DNA of 64,000 bases from a bacterium (GCA_025774935.1 JALGZK010000001.1:186001-250000); one strand, 5' to 3'; counted from the first letter of the stretch, positions 53,728 to 63,611 are shown. Translations and numbers: made by a program. Notes: generated by a model not told the origin, from the sequence alone.

Positions 53728-54374
53728 AGTCGGTCGGAACCGTAGAGGCGATCCGACGCAGCGGAGCCGTCACCGTGTTCGCGGTCCGCGCGCACTTCGC
53801 GAGCGAACTCGCGCGCGGCGAGAGCGTCGCGGTCAACGGAACCTGTCTGACCGTCGTCCGGACCTCCTCTCGGAGCTTTGAGGTCGAGGCCATCGGACAG
53901 ACCGTGGGGCGCACGACCCTCGGGACCCTGACGCCGGGGTCCCGCGTGAACCTCGAGCGCGCGGTCGTGGCGGGAGAGAGGCTCGGAGGCCACGTGGTCA
54001 CCGGCCACGTCGACGGTGTGGGGACCGTCACGTCGGTTACGAAGACCGACCGCGGCGTCCTCGTCTCGGTAGACCTCCCGAGCGACCTCACCCGATACGT
54101 GGTCGCGCGAGGGTCGGTCGCGATCGACGGCGTGAGCCTCACGGTGGCGAGCATCGAGGCAAAGGTCCTCACGGTCGCGCTCATTCCCGAGACACTCGGG
54201 GCCACGGTCGCGTCGTCCTACCGCCGCGGCACGTCGGTCAACATCGAGACGGACATACTCGCCAAGCACCAGGAGAAGCTCGCGGCCGCGGGTCCTCGTG
54301 AGGGCGACGAGGCGGCCAGTCGCGAAGACGGCGTGACACTCGATCGCCTGAGGGATCTCGGATTCCTGAAGTAG
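53709..54374 (+). CDS. ribE: Riboflavin synthase, alpha type
   Basis: The 221-residue protein has the duplicated lumazine-binding barrels: [23 protein letters not shown] and [13 protein letters not shown] in the first, [11 protein letters not shown] and LIPETLGAT in the second. It dismutates two 6,7-dimethyl-8-ribityllumazine molecules to riboflavin. It overlaps ribD, showing translational coupling. Confidence 0.96.
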   Translation: MFTGLVESVGTVEAIRRSGAVTVFAVRAHFASELARGESVAVNGTCLTVVRTSSRSFEVEAIGQTVGRTTLGTLTPGSRVNLERAVVAGERLGGHVVTGHVDGVGTVTSVTKTDRGVLVSVDLPSDLTRYVVARGSVAIDGVSLTVASIEAKVLTVALIPETLGATVASSYRRGTSVNIETDILAKHQEKLAAAGPREGDEAASREDGVTLDRLRDLGFLK

Positions 54375-54420
54375 CGGGGCCAGAGCGCCGCGCCGGCGCG
54401 GACGAGGAGAACGAATCCAC

Positions 54421-54472
54421 ATACGGGAGCCACGGAATCGGAGCCACGGTACGGGAGCCACGAACGGGAGCG
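54421..54472 (+). repeat. Three tandem 14-bp repeats before ribBA
   Basis: Units TACGGGAGCCACGG (54422), AATCGGAGCCACGG (54436) and TACGGGAGCCACGA (54450) are contiguous, followed by a partial ACGGGAGCG directly before the ATG. Each unit carries a GGAG core, so the array repeats Shine-Dalgarno-like sites. Confidence 0.7.
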
Positions 54473-55759
54473 ATGATTATGACTGACAGCATCCGAGCGG
54501 TCGAGCAGGCCGTCGACGACATCAGGCAGGGGAAGATGGTGATCGTCGTCGACGACGAGACGCGCGAGAACGAGGGCGATCTCATCATGGCGGCTGAGAA
54601 GATCACGCCCGAGGCCGTCAACTTCATCTCACGTGAGGGGAGGGGACTCATCTGCGTGCCGATGACGGGCGAGAGGCTCGACGCGCTCGATCTCCATCCC
54701 ATGGTCGGCAAGAACACCTCGAAGATGGGGACAGCGTTCGCGGTCTCGGTGGATGCGGTCAAGGGCACGACGACGGGCATCTCGGCCCACGACCGCGCGG
54801 CAACGATCGCGACGCTCGTCGACGAAGAGACCATCGCGGACGACCTCGCACGTCCCGGACACATCTTCCCCCTGAGGGCGCGCGACGGCGGGGTGCTCCG
54901 CCGCGCAGGACACACCGAGGCGAGCGTGGACCTTGCGCGTCTCGCGGGGCTCGCGCCCGTTGGCGTCCTCTGCGAGATCCTCAGCGAGGACGGAACGATG
55001 GCGCGGCTGCCCGAGCTTCAGAAGATGGCCGGACGCTTCGGCCTCAACATCGTCAGCGTCCGGGCGCTGATCGAGTACCGAGAACGGACGGAGAAGCTCG
55101 TCAGGCGGACGGTCAGGACGAAGCTCCCGACGAGATACGGGGAATTCGAGCTCAACCTGTTCCGCAGCGACATCGACGACTTCCTGCACATCGCTCTCGT
55201 GAAGGGCGACCCATCACCCGAGCGACCCGCCCTCGTCCGCGTGCACTCCGAGTGTCTCACCGGAGACGTCTTCGGTTCCAGGCGGTGCGACTGCGGAGAT
55301 CAGCTCGCGACCGCGATGAGGATGGTCGAGCAGGAGGGCGAGGGAGTCGTCCTCTATATGAGGCAGGAGGGCAGAGGGATCGGGCTCGAGAACAAGCTCC
55401 GGGCGTACGCGCTGCAGGACCAGGGCAGGGACACGGTCGAAGCCAACGAGGAGCTCGGGTTCGAGCCCGATCTCAGGGACTACGGCATTGGTGCCCAGAT
55501 ACTGGCGGACCTGGGTGTTCGACTCATCCGCCTTCTCACGAACAATCCGAGGAAGGTGGTCGGCCTGGAGGGGCACGGCCTGAAGATCGTCGAGCGCGTT
55601 CCGATCGTCGTCGAACCGACTGACAGGAACCTGGACTACCTGATCACGAAGCAGGACAAGCTCGGTCACCTGCTCGACCTCGCGACGGGGGAAGCTGACG
55701 AGGCCGGAGAGACCGACGCGCAGGCGGAAGCCCGCGAGAGGAAGGGAGTACGTTCATGA
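54473..55759 (+). CDS. ribBA: DHBP synthase/GTP cyclohydrolase II fusion
   Basis: The 428-residue fusion begins with a DHBP synthase domain ([47 protein letters not shown]) and ends with GTP cyclohydrolase II ([21 protein letters not shown] with the zinc cysteines, [24 protein letters not shown]). It supplies both precursors of the pathway. ATG 54473 is placed after the last repeat GGGAG; ATG 54479 is possible. The stop overlaps ribH (ATGA). Confidence 0.96.
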   Translation: MIMTDSIRAVEQAVDDIRQGKMVIVVDDETRENEGDLIMAAEKITPEAVNFISREGRGLICVPMTGERLDALDLHPMVGKNTSKMGTAFAVSVDAVKGTTTGISAHDRAATIATLVDEETIADDLARPGHIFPLRARDGGVLRRAGHTEASVDLARLAGLAPVGVLCEILSEDGTMARLPELQKMAGRFGLNIVSVRALIEYRERTEKLVRRTVRTKLPTRYGEFELNLFRSDIDDFLHIALVKGDPSPERPALVRVHSECLTGDVFGSRRCDCGDQLATAMRMVEQEGEGVVLYMRQEGRGIGLENKLRAYALQDQGRDTVEANEELGFEPDLRDYGIGAQILADLGVRLIRLLTNNPRKVVGLEGHGLKIVERVPIVVEPTDRNLDYLITKQDKLGHLLDLATGEADEAGETDAQAEARERKGVRS

Positions 55760-56223
55760 GCAAGGTGCTGGAAGGCAAGATCACAGGCGAGGGCCGTACG
55801 TTCGGGATCGTGGTCTCGCGGTTCAACGAGTTCGTGTCGCTCAGGCTCCTGGAAGGCGCGATGGACTGTCTGAGGCGCCACGGGGCGAACGACGACGACG
55901 TCACGATCGTCTGGGTGCCCGGCGCCTTCGACATTCCGGCCGTCGCCAAAAGAATGGGTGACGCTGGTAAGTACGATGCAGTAGTATGCTTGGGCGCTGT
56001 CATCCGAGGGGCGACCCCGCACTTCGACTACGTGGCAGCGGAGGTGGCGAAGGGCGTGGCGAACGCCGCGACCCACACTGGCGTGCCGACCGTCTTCGGC
56101 ATCGTGACCGCGGACAACCTTGAGCAGGCGATCGAACGCGCTGGAGCCAAGGCGGGGAACCGGGGCTGGGACGCTGCCCGCGCCGCCATGGAGCTCGCGG
56201 ACGTGTACGCCAGGATGGAGTAG
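55756..56223 (+). CDS. ribH: 6,7-dimethyl-8-ribityllumazine synthase
   Basis: The 155-residue protein has [48 protein letters not shown] and [16 protein letters not shown], all lumazine-synthase motifs, with the catalytic His in the T-P-H-F-D-Y segment. It joins the products of ribD and ribBA and feeds ribE. It overlaps ribBA and is followed by nusB after 23 nt. Confidence 0.96.
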   Translation: MSKVLEGKITGEGRTFGIVVSRFNEFVSLRLLEGAMDCLRRHGANDDDVTIVWVPGAFDIPAVAKRMGDAGKYDAVVCLGAVIRGATPHFDYVAAEVAKGVANAATHTGVPTVFGIVTADNLEQAIERAGAKAGNRGWDAARAAMELADVYARME

Positions 56224-56246
56224 CGCTCTTTGAAGAGGCGTCGCCA

Positions 56247-56699
56247 ATGGGTGTGAGACGGGAGGGGCGGGAGCTAGCCGTCAAACTTCTCTACCGCGAG
56301 GAGGTTACGGGGCTCACCGATCTCGCGATCCCCGGAATCGAGGAGGAGCGGGAGGAGGCCCTCGTCTTCGCCGGGCGCATAGTGGACGGAGTTAGGGAGC
56401 GCCTCGAGGCCATCGACGGCGCGATCTCCGAAGCGAGCGAGCACTGGGACATCTCGCGCATGGGCGCAGTCGACAGGACGGTGCTCCGGATCGGCGCGTA
56501 CGAACTGCTGTTCGCTCCCCGGATCCCGATCGGGGTCGTCATCAACGAGGCGGTCGACTGCGCGAGGAAGTTCAGCTCCGACGAGTGCGGACGCTTCGTG
56601 AACGGCGTCCTCGACCACATCGCGAAACTCGTCAGGCCGTCTGAGAAGGAGCAGGCCGAGCCCGCCGAGGAAGAGACGGAGGAAGAACCGACTTCGTGA
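56247..56699 (+). CDS. nusB: Transcription antitermination factor NusB
   Basis: The 150-residue all-helical protein begins RREGRELAVKLLYR and contains MGAVDRTVLRIGAYELLF and IPIGVVINEAVDCARKFSSDECGRFVNGVLD (two pieces), typical of NusB. The last 20 residues are an acidic tail. NusB binds boxA with S10 in rRNA antitermination. ribH-nusB is a widespread pair. The stop overlaps the next gene. Confidence 0.95.
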   Translation: MGVRREGRELAVKLLYREEVTGLTDLAIPGIEEEREEALVFAGRIVDGVRERLEAIDGAISEASEHWDISRMGAVDRTVLRIGAYELLFAPRIPIGVVINEAVDCARKFSSDECGRFVNGVLDHIAKLVRPSEKEQAEPAEEETEEEPTS

Positions 56700-57421
56700 G
56701 ATACGTCGTCCTGAGCGACATCCACGCAAACCTCGAAGCGCTCGAGGCAGTGTTCGAGGAGATCGAGAGCATTGAGCACGATGCCGTCGTCTGTCTCGGC
56801 GACGTCGTCGGCTACGGTCCCGACCCGGGACCGGTGGTCGAGCTCGTCCGCGAGCGCTCTGCGGTGACCGTGCGCGGCAACCACGACAACGCAGCCGTCG
56901 ACCCGCGCGAGGAGGCCTTCTTCAACGACTGGGCGGCCGCGGCGATCCGCTGGACTCGCGAGCACCTGTCCGACAGCCAGCAGGCCTACCTCGGCGGGCT
57001 GCCGTACACCGCATCGCTCGGAAGCGCACTCCTCGTCCACTCGTCGCCGAGCAGGCCGGAGGCGTGGCGGTACGTCCTGGGCAGACCGGACGCGATCTCC
57101 GAGTTCGACGCCTTCGACGAGCGGATCTGCCTGATCGGGCACTCGCACGTACCGATGATGGTCGCGAAGCTCGAGGAGCGAGTGTGGGAGCTCGTTTTGA
57201 GCGAGGTCTTCGTCACGCCCGGCATGAGGCTCATCGCGAACGTCGGGAGCGTGGGGCAACCGCGCGACCGCGACGTGCGAGCGAGCTTCGCGGTCCTCGA
57301 CCTCGACGAAGGAACCGTCGCCATTCGACGCGTCGCGTATAACGCGGAGAAGACCGCCGAGAAGATCATCGACGCCGGCCTGCCGAAGTTCCTCGGCGAG
57401 CGCCTGCTGGTCGGCCAGTAG
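56696..57421 (+). CDS. Predicted metallophosphoesterase (small YfcE/COG0639-type)
   Basis: The 241-residue phosphoesterase has intact metal motifs: LSDIHAN, CLGDVVGYGPDP, RGNHDN, HSSP and GHSHVPM. The small size and the GDVVGYGPDP form point to the bacterial YfcE/COG0639 group of predicted phosphodiesterases; the substrate is unknown. Unlike the nuclease at 2006 its GNHD motif is normal. GTG 56696 overlaps the nusB stop, and a 62-nt gap precedes the glycan cluster. Confidence 0.88.
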   Translation: MRYVVLSDIHANLEALEAVFEEIESIEHDAVVCLGDVVGYGPDPGPVVELVRERSAVTVRGNHDNAAVDPREEAFFNDWAAAAIRWTREHLSDSQQAYLGGLPYTASLGSALLVHSSPSRPEAWRYVLGRPDAISEFDAFDERICLIGHSHVPMMVAKLEERVWELVLSEVFVTPGMRLIANVGSVGQPRDRDVRASFAVLDLDEGTVAIRRVAYNAEKTAEKIIDAGLPKFLGERLLVGQ

Positions 57422-57483
57422 CAGTCCGACACGACCGCGGCGAGTCCTCGGCACCGCCGCGGAGAATCCCCCGGAGAGTCTCG

Positions 57484-58437
57484 ATGTTGACCGCGAGCGT
57501 CGGAGTGATGGCCTACAACGAGGAGCGCAACATCGGGAAGCTCCTCGAGGCGCTCGTGTGCCAGAACCTCACGAACGTCGAGCTGCGCCAGATCTTCGTC
57601 GTCTCGTCAGGCTCGACCGACCGCACGGACGCGATCGCCGCCGACTGGGCGTCGCGCGAGCCCCGGATCGAGCTCATCCGCCAGGAGAGCAGAGAGGGGA
57701 AGGCCTCGGCCATCAACCTCTTCCTCGAGCGCGCGGATGCGGACGTCTTCGTACTCGAGAGCGGAGACACGCTCCCGGCGCCAGACTGCGTCGAGGAGCT
57801 CCTGGCGCCGTTCGCCGATTCCGAGGTGGGCATGACGGGCGCGAGGCCGGTTCCGGTGGACGACCCCGGCACCTTCATGGGGTTTGTCGTCCACATGCTC
57901 TGGAGGCTCCACCACTGCCTGGCGCTCAGGACCCCGAAGCTCGGGGAGATGGTGGCGTTCCGGTCGTTCGTACGGGCGATTCCAGTCAACACGGCGGTCG
58001 ACGAGGCGAGCATCGAGGCGATCGTGATCGACCGGGGACAGGAACTCAGGTACGCGCCCGACGCGATCGTCTACAACAAGGGCCCCGACAGCGTCCGTGA
58101 CTTCCTCAAGCAGCGCCGGAGAATCTACGCGGGGCACCTCTGGCTCGAGAAGGAGCAGTCGTACGAGGTCTCCACGAAGAAGGTCGGCGGCATCTTCCGC
58201 GTCCTCCTCGACGACCTCGAATGGAAGCCCAGGACGGTCCTCTGGACGGTGGGCGGGATCTTCCTCGAGACCGTCGGACGGTTCCTCGGAGTAGTCGACT
58301 ACCGCGTCCTCAAGAAGAACCCGTACACCTGGGACGTGGCGGAGTCCACGAAGGACCTCGATGCCGCTCCGGAGGGCGGCGGAGCGGGTCGACCGACGAA
58401 CGCCGGCCGCGGCCCCGCGGCCGGAGGTGCGGGATGA
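57484..58437 (+). CDS. Family 2 glycosyltransferase with unusual acidic motif
   Basis: The 317-residue protein has the GT-A start VGVMAYNEERNIGKLLEAL, SSGSTDRT, and E-S-R-E-G-K-A-S-A-I-N. At the D-x-D position it reads VLESGDTLPAPD rather than the usual D-A-D-T. A C-terminal segment (about 235-275) may associate with the membrane. It is the first gene of a cluster whose members overlap or nearly abut; the stop overlaps the radical SAM gene (ATGA). The sugar and acceptor are unknown. Confidence 0.82.
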   Translation: MLTASVGVMAYNEERNIGKLLEALVCQNLTNVELRQIFVVSSGSTDRTDAIAADWASREPRIELIRQESREGKASAINLFLERADADVFVLESGDTLPAPDCVEELLAPFADSEVGMTGARPVPVDDPGTFMGFVVHMLWRLHHCLALRTPKLGEMVAFRSFVRAIPVNTAVDEASIEAIVIDRGQELRYAPDAIVYNKGPDSVRDFLKQRRRIYAGHLWLEKEQSYEVSTKKVGGIFRVLLDDLEWKPRTVLWTVGGIFLETVGRFLGVVDYRVLKKNPYTWDVAESTKDLDAAPEGGGAGRPTNAGRGPAAGGAG

Positions 58438-59564
58438 TCGAGGTGCTCGCGAGGATCCCCTTCTACAAGCTCATGTACTCGACGGGGTGGCCCCGCGTCC
58501 TGCCGCTCAACCTCACGGTGAGCGTCACCTACCGCTGCAACTCGCGTTGCCGGACGTGCAACGTGTACACGAAGGACGCGGAGGAGTTCACGGTCGAGGA
58601 GTTCGACCGCACGTTCGCGTCGCTCGGACGCGCTCCCTACTGGTACACGATGAGCGGGGGCGAGCCGTTCCTGAGATCGGACCTGCCGGACATCTGCGAG
58701 AGCGCATACCGCCACGGGGCGCCCGGGATCATAAACATCCCCACGAACGGGCTTCTGCCGGACAGGATCCCCGAAGCTGTCCGCGACATCGCGACGCGCT
58801 GCCCGAAGAGCCAGATCATCATCAACCTCTCGATCGACGAGATCGGGGACGCCCACGACGCCATCCGCGGCGTCGAGGGCAGCTTCGAGCGTGCGCTCGA
58901 GAGCTACCGAGGCCTCCGGGACCTCCGCCTGCCGAACCTGACCGTCGGGGTGCACACGGTCATCTCCGTCTACAACGTGGATCGCATCCCCGACGTCTAC
59001 GAGTACGTCACGCGTGAGCTCGAGCCCGACTCCTTCATCACCGAGATCGCCGAGGAACGGGTCGAGCTCGAAACGCTCGGAGCCGGGATCACGCCCGACG
59101 CGGCTTCGTACGCGAAGGCGGTCGACTACCTGATCGAGAGGATCAAGGAGGCCGATTACTCGGGGATCTCGCAGGTCACGCAGGCGTTCCGCATACGCTA
59201 CTACGAGCTCGTGAAGCGCTACATGCGCTCGGGGCGTCAGGAGATCCCCTGCTACGCAGGTGTCGCGTCGGCGCAGATCGCCCCGGACGGCGACGTCTGG
59301 TTCTGCTGCGTGAAGGCCGAGCCCGTCGGGAACCTCCGCGAGGCGGACTACGACTTCGCGACGGTGTGGTTCGGGGAGAAGGCCCGAGAGGAGAGGCGGA
59401 GGGTGCGAAACGGCGAGTGCGCGTGCCCTCTCGCGAACGCGGGCTACACGAACATGCTCATGCACGTCCGCACCGTTGAGGGCGTGGCCACCGAGGTCGC
59501 GGCCGGGCGCGTGGGACACGGACGGACGGGTTCCCGCGAGAGCGAACGCGAAGGGGAGCGCTAG
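58434..59564 (+). CDS. Radical SAM protein with SPASM-like C-terminus
   Basis: The 376-residue enzyme has the [4Fe-4S]-SAM motif in YRCNSRCRTCN (C-x3-C-x2-C, residues about 32-39), the SAM-binding M-S-G-G-E-P strand, and a C-terminal Cys set (CYAGVASAQIAPDGDVWFCC, then N-G-E-C-A-C-P-L-A-N) like the auxiliary-cluster SPASM or twitch domains. The N-terminal I-P-F-Y-K-L-M-Y may sit at the membrane. Its reaction is unknown; the context (two glycosyltransferases, DUF362, a methyltransferase-like protein and a flippase-like protein) suggests modification of a glycolipid or surface sugar. Confidence 0.87.
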   Translation: MIEVLARIPFYKLMYSTGWPRVLPLNLTVSVTYRCNSRCRTCNVYTKDAEEFTVEEFDRTFASLGRAPYWYTMSGGEPFLRSDLPDICESAYRHGAPGIINIPTNGLLPDRIPEAVRDIATRCPKSQIIINLSIDEIGDAHDAIRGVEGSFERALESYRGLRDLRLPNLTVGVHTVISVYNVDRIPDVYEYVTRELEPDSFITEIAEERVELETLGAGITPDAASYAKAVDYLIERIKEADYSGISQVTQAFRIRYYELVKRYMRSGRQEIPCYAGVASAQIAPDGDVWFCCVKAEPVGNLREADYDFATVWFGEKAREERRRVRNGECACPLANAGYTNMLMHVRTVEGVATEVAAGRVGHGRTGSRESEREGER

Positions 59565-60704
59565 GTGGCGGTCTATCTCGACGAGATCCGCGGCTACCGC
59601 GTCGCCGACATCGAGGCCTCGATCGAACGCGCGATCGAGGCGCTGTCGATCGACCTCGCGTCGGTCCGCACGGCCCTCGTGAAGCCGAACCTCGTGATCG
59701 CCGCCCTTCCGAAGACGGGAGTCGTGACGCATCCCGACGTCGTGGAGGCCATCGTCTCAGTGCTCCGGAAGCGAGGCTGCGAGCGGATCGTGCTGGCCGA
59801 CGGTCCGGGCGTCGGACTCGACGTCGAGGAGGTCTTCCGGAAGAGCGGGTACGCAGCGCTCGCGTCGCGGCTCGGAGTCGAACTCCTGAACTTCAACACG
59901 GCGGAGCGTCGCGAGCGGGAGTGGAAGTACGGCAAGCTCGGAGTGCCAGCGGTGCTCGAGGACGCTGACCTCTACGTCAACGTGCCGAAGCTCAAGACCC
60001 ACGGCTACACGACCCTGACGCTCTCCATCAAGAACCACAAGGGCATGCTCTCGGAGGAAGACAAGAAGCTCGACCACCACCTGGGACTCCACGAGCCGCT
60101 CGTGGAGCAGGCGAAGCTGAGGCCTCCCGACCTCATCGTGCTCGACGGGATCGTTGGAGTCGAGAAGGACGGACCGCTGAACGGGAAGGCCAAGCGCGCC
60201 GGCATCTTCGCCATCGGGACGAACATGCTCGAGGTCGACGCGACGGCAGCGAGACACGCGGGATTCGACCCGCGCGACATCGAGCACCTCGCGATCGCGG
60301 AGCGCGAGGGCATCGGGACGATGGACCCCGAGGTCCTCGGAGACGCGCCGCTGGTCAGGTTCATGCCTGCCAACGAGGACTACGGGCAGGTAATGAACAT
60401 CTACTCGTGGCGCGACTGCACGGCCTGCTCGATGTGCATCGACTCGTTCAGCGCGGGCGTCAAGCTCGCGGTCCGGGACCCCCGGTACTGGTTCACGCTC
60501 GTGCCGAAGCTCGTCTACTGGGGCTTCTTCGGGAAGCTCCACATCATCCAGGGACGCGAGGCGAAGGTCCCGGACGCCGAAGGGCGCGTCATCTGCCTCG
60601 GGAAGTGCACGAGGGACCTCGCGGAGAGCGAGGGCCTGATCCACTTCCCGGGATGCCCCCCGTCGGCGAGAGACGTCGCGGAGACCATGCGGAGGAAGCT
60701 CTAG
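59565..60704 (+). CDS. DUF362 protein with C-terminal cysteine cluster
   Basis: The 379-residue protein has the DUF362 layout: VKPNLVIAALPKTGVVTHPDVVEAI read in two pieces, the L-A-D-G-P strand, NVPKLKTHGYTTLTLSIKNHKGM in pieces, and LIVLDGIVGVEKDGPLNG. A C-terminal region contains Cys285, Cys288, Cys291 (CTACSMC), Cys344, Cys348 and Cys364, which could hold an iron-sulfur cluster. DUF362 proteins are of unknown function and often accompany redox enzymes. The GTG start directly follows the radical SAM stop, which argues that the two act together. Confidence 0.85.
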   Translation: MAVYLDEIRGYRVADIEASIERAIEALSIDLASVRTALVKPNLVIAALPKTGVVTHPDVVEAIVSVLRKRGCERIVLADGPGVGLDVEEVFRKSGYAALASRLGVELLNFNTAERREREWKYGKLGVPAVLEDADLYVNVPKLKTHGYTTLTLSIKNHKGMLSEEDKKLDHHLGLHEPLVEQAKLRPPDLIVLDGIVGVEKDGPLNGKAKRAGIFAIGTNMLEVDATAARHAGFDPRDIEHLAIAEREGIGTMDPEVLGDAPLVRFMPANEDYGQVMNIYSWRDCTACSMCIDSFSAGVKLAVRDPRYWFTLVPKLVYWGFFGKLHIIQGREAKVPDAEGRVICLGKCTRDLAESEGLIHFPGCPPSARDVAETMRRKL

Positions 60705-60708
60705 CGCT

Positions 60709-61572
60709 ATGGCTGCCACCGAGAAGGACACCGGACTCGGAACGACATACGAGAGGATCGCGGTCGCGCGTCTCCTCGAGCGCTTCGCCGAGCACCACCC
60801 GATCCGGAACGTGCTCGAGGGGCCGACCGACGGGATCACGGGGATCAGGGGACTCAACAGCGTCCCGCTCGCGCAGGGCGGAGCACGGGTCGAGCTCGTC
60901 CTCGGGGACCCGGACGAGGTCACGATCGCGCGCCGCGTGTGGCGAGAGCTCGGACTCGCCGACCAGGTCACGGTGCGGCACTCCCGTGACGGGCGCCTCG
61001 ACGTGCCGCCGCGTTCGTTCGACCTCGTGTGGAACTTCAACTCGCTGCCCCAGGCCGCGGACCCCGAGGCCATTCTGAGCGAGATGTGTGACGCGAGCGC
61101 GAGGTTCGTCCTCGTCTTCGTCGGGAACACCATGAATTACGGCTACCCGATCCACAGACTCCATCACCGGGCCGCGCGCGAGGAGTGGAGCCACGGCGAC
61201 GTCGAGATGATGAACCCACGACTCATCGAGAAGATGCTCGCGGAGCGCGGGTTCCGGGCCAGGGAGAGACTCCTCGTTGACACGCCGTGGTGGCCCGACA
61301 TCGACTCTCCGATCGAGGAGGTCGCTGCGACCTTCCTGCCGTTCCTCAGGAGGTTCGCGAGCGGCTCGAAGCGGCTCCAGCACTACACGTGGACGCCCGA
61401 GGACCTCCCGTACTTCGACCCCGACCGGCGCAGGAAGCTCGAGGCCGAGCTCGGGAAGCACTTCGCCATCGAGAACGCCGAGCGCTTCCCCTTCAGGGTC
61501 CTGTTCGCCCACCACCGCGGGATCCTGACCGAGAGGGAGGACGCGACGACTCCAGGAGGAGGGACCGCTTGA
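60709..61572 (+). CDS. SAM-methyltransferase-like protein, divergent
   Basis: The 287-residue protein has a class I methyltransferase-like order: an N-terminal nucleotide-binding-like strand (NVLEGPTDGITGIRG), V-E-L-V-L-G-D-P as motif II, and S-F-D-L-V-W-N-F-N-S-L as motif IV, but the first Gly-rich loop is poorly conserved. It may be a real but divergent methyltransferase or an inactive relative. It begins 4 nt after the DUF362 gene and shares TTGA with the next start. Confidence 0.6.
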   Translation: MAATEKDTGLGTTYERIAVARLLERFAEHHPIRNVLEGPTDGITGIRGLNSVPLAQGGARVELVLGDPDEVTIARRVWRELGLADQVTVRHSRDGRLDVPPRSFDLVWNFNSLPQAADPEAILSEMCDASARFVLVFVGNTMNYGYPIHRLHHRAAREEWSHGDVEMMNPRLIEKMLAERGFRARERLLVDTPWWPDIDSPIEEVAATFLPFLRRFASGSKRLQHYTWTPEDLPYFDPDRRRKLEAELGKHFAIENAERFPFRVLFAHHRGILTEREDATTPGGGTA

Positions 61573-62603
61573 GCCGGGGCTCCAAGATCGCGCTCGCCAC
61601 CGTTGCCGGAATAGTGCTCCTCGCGATCGCTCTGTACGGGGTCGACGTCGGGCGCGTCCGCGAGCTCATCGCGCACGTCAACGCACCGTGGCTCGCGCTC
61701 GCTGCCGTCCTCTACGTCTCGGCCTATCTCGTCAGGAGCCTCCGGTGGAGGCTCGTCCTGAGGCCGGTGCAGAGGGTGCGCGTCTCGGAGAGCTTCTTCA
61801 TGCTCATGGCGGGCTACTTCCTGAACTACATCATCCCGATCAGGGCGGGCGAGGTCGCCAAGTCGTTCTTCCTGAAGCGGCTGCGCGGCGTCCCGATCGC
61901 GACGAGCCTCCCGACGATCTTCGTCGACAAGCTCCTCGAGCTCCTGTCGATCGTGCTCGTCGTGCTCCTCATCCCGGTCCTTTCGATCGAGCTGAACGGC
62001 TACCTGGGGACGCTCATCGTCACGGTGCTCGTCGTCTTCGCCATTGCGCTCGCCCTCCTCGTCATGGCCATCTGGAGGGAGCGGGCGACCGCGCGGGTCC
62101 TGACGGCAGCCGTCTCCTGGCTCCCGGCCCGCGTCTCCTCGCGTCTGAGCGCGTGGCTCGAGCTCTTCGTCGGCGGGATGGGCGTCGCCCGACAGAACGC
62201 GAGGACGCTGGCGCCGCTCGTAGGATACACGGCCTTCGCGGTGCTTCTGGACGCCCTCTACTTCTCCTGCGTGTTCAGGGCCTTCTCCATGGATGTCCCT
62301 TTCGTGATGGTGCTTTTCGGGTATACTCTCATATCCTTGTCCTACATCCTCCCGACGCCACCCGCCCAGATCGGGCACAACGAGGCGGTGATGGTGCTCA
62401 TCTTCGCCGTCGGGTTCGGGCTCGGCAGGGACGAGGTGACGGCGGTCATGATCCTCGCGCACCTCATGACCGGGCTCATCGTGACCGGCATCGGGCTCTG
62501 GTCGTTCGGCGCGATGAGCATCAAGGTCAGCGAGAGCTTCAGGCACGTGGCGGAGGCTGCCGGGTCCGACTCACCGGACGCTGCCGCCGGAAGAGGAGGA
62601 TGA
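61569..62603 (+). CDS. Lysylphosphatidylglycerol synthetase/UPF0104-type flippase-like membrane protein
   Basis: The 344-residue protein has seven or eight membrane helices. Motifs of the LPG-synthase transmembrane (AglD/UPF0104) family include YLVRSLRWRLVL, MAGYFLNYIIPIRAGEVAKSF, TIFVDKLLELLSI and the late S-L-S-Y-I-L-P-T-P-P-A-Q-I-G-H-N-E. Such proteins are proposed to flip lipid-linked sugars or lipids. TTG 61569 overlaps the previous stop and has AGGAGGAGGG 5 nt upstream. Confidence 0.82.
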   Translation: MSRGSKIALATVAGIVLLAIALYGVDVGRVRELIAHVNAPWLALAAVLYVSAYLVRSLRWRLVLRPVQRVRVSESFFMLMAGYFLNYIIPIRAGEVAKSFFLKRLRGVPIATSLPTIFVDKLLELLSIVLVVLLIPVLSIELNGYLGTLIVTVLVVFAIALALLVMAIWRERATARVLTAAVSWLPARVSSRLSAWLELFVGGMGVARQNARTLAPLVGYTAFAVLLDALYFSCVFRAFSMDVPFVMVLFGYTLISLSYILPTPPAQIGHNEAVMVLIFAVGFGLGRDEVTAVMILAHLMTGLIVTGIGLWSFGAMSIKVSESFRHVAEAAGSDSPDAAAGRGG

Positions 62604-63562
62604 TGGGCGGCGCAGGGGACGGGAAGATCCTCGTGACGGGAGCGGCCGGGTTCATCGGCTCGCACGTCTCGGAACGACTGACGCGGGACGGGCGCTCCGT
62701 GAGGGGCGTCGACTCGTTCACGGACTACTACCCGCGGAAGCTGAAGGAACAGAACCTCGCCGGCCTCGAGGGAAGCGCTGGTTTCGAGCTCGTCGAGGCC
62801 GATCTGGCGACGTGCGACCTCGGCCCGCTCATGGAAGGCGTCTCGTCGGTCTGCCACCTCGCGGCGCAGGCCGGAGTCCGCGCGAGCTGGGGCGAGAGCT
62901 TCTCGATCTATCTCGACTGCAACGTCCGCTCGACGCAGAGGCTTCTCGAGGTGGCGCAGGGGACGGGTCTCGACAGGTTCGTCTACGCGTCCTCATCGTC
63001 GGTCTACGGGCAGACCGACGACCTCCCGATGCGTGAGGAGGGGCGGACGTGCCCGGTGTCGCCGTACGGTGTGACGAAGCTCGCGGGCGAGCACCTCGCC
63101 GTTCTCTACCACAGGAACTACGGGGTGCCGACGGTCTCGCTACGCTACTTCACCGTGTACGGGCCGAGACAGCGCCCTGACATGGCGTTCCACCGGTTCA
63201 TCCGCGCGGGGCTCGAGGGCAGTCCGGTGGCAATCCTCGGCGACGGCGCGCAGACGCGCGACTTCACGTACGTCGACGACGTCGTGGAGGCAACCGTGCG
63301 CGCGCTCGAGGACGGGCCGGAGGGCGAGGTCCTGAACGTGGGCGGAGGGAGTCGCGTTGCCTTGAGCGAAGCGATCGACCTCATCGAGTCGACCGTGGGG
63401 CGCCCGATCGAGCGGCACCACGAGAACCCGGCGCGGGGCGACGTAACCGACACCCTCGCGGACAACCGGAAGGCGCGCGACCTCCTCGGGTTCTCTCCGA
63501 GCGTCACCCTCGAGGAAGGCATCGCGCGCGAGTGCGAATGGCTGCGGAGCGTCTCGTTCTGA
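62600..63562 (+). CDS. NAD-dependent sugar-nucleotide epimerase/dehydratase
   Basis: The 320-residue extended SDR protein has ILVTGAAGFIGSHVSERL, the F-T-D-Y-Y-P-R segment typical of UDP-glucuronate 4-epimerases and relatives, CHLAAQAGVR, the S-S-S-S-V-Y-G element and catalytic Y-x3-K in PYGVTKLAGEHL, and TVYGPRQRPDMAF. It probably epimerises a UDP-sugar. ATG 62600 (next codon also ATG) overlaps the flippase-like gene. It supports sugar-nucleotide supply for the cluster. Confidence 0.9.
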   Translation: MMGGAGDGKILVTGAAGFIGSHVSERLTRDGRSVRGVDSFTDYYPRKLKEQNLAGLEGSAGFELVEADLATCDLGPLMEGVSSVCHLAAQAGVRASWGESFSIYLDCNVRSTQRLLEVAQGTGLDRFVYASSSSVYGQTDDLPMREEGRTCPVSPYGVTKLAGEHLAVLYHRNYGVPTVSLRYFTVYGPRQRPDMAFHRFIRAGLEGSPVAILGDGAQTRDFTYVDDVVEATVRALEDGPEGEVLNVGGGSRVALSEAIDLIESTVGRPIERHHENPARGDVTDTLADNRKARDLLGFSPSVTLEEGIARECEWLRSVSF

Positions 63563-63611
63563 CAAGCTCACCGGCAGTGCCGTCGCAAGGCGGCGCGGAG
63601 GTCATCCGAGC

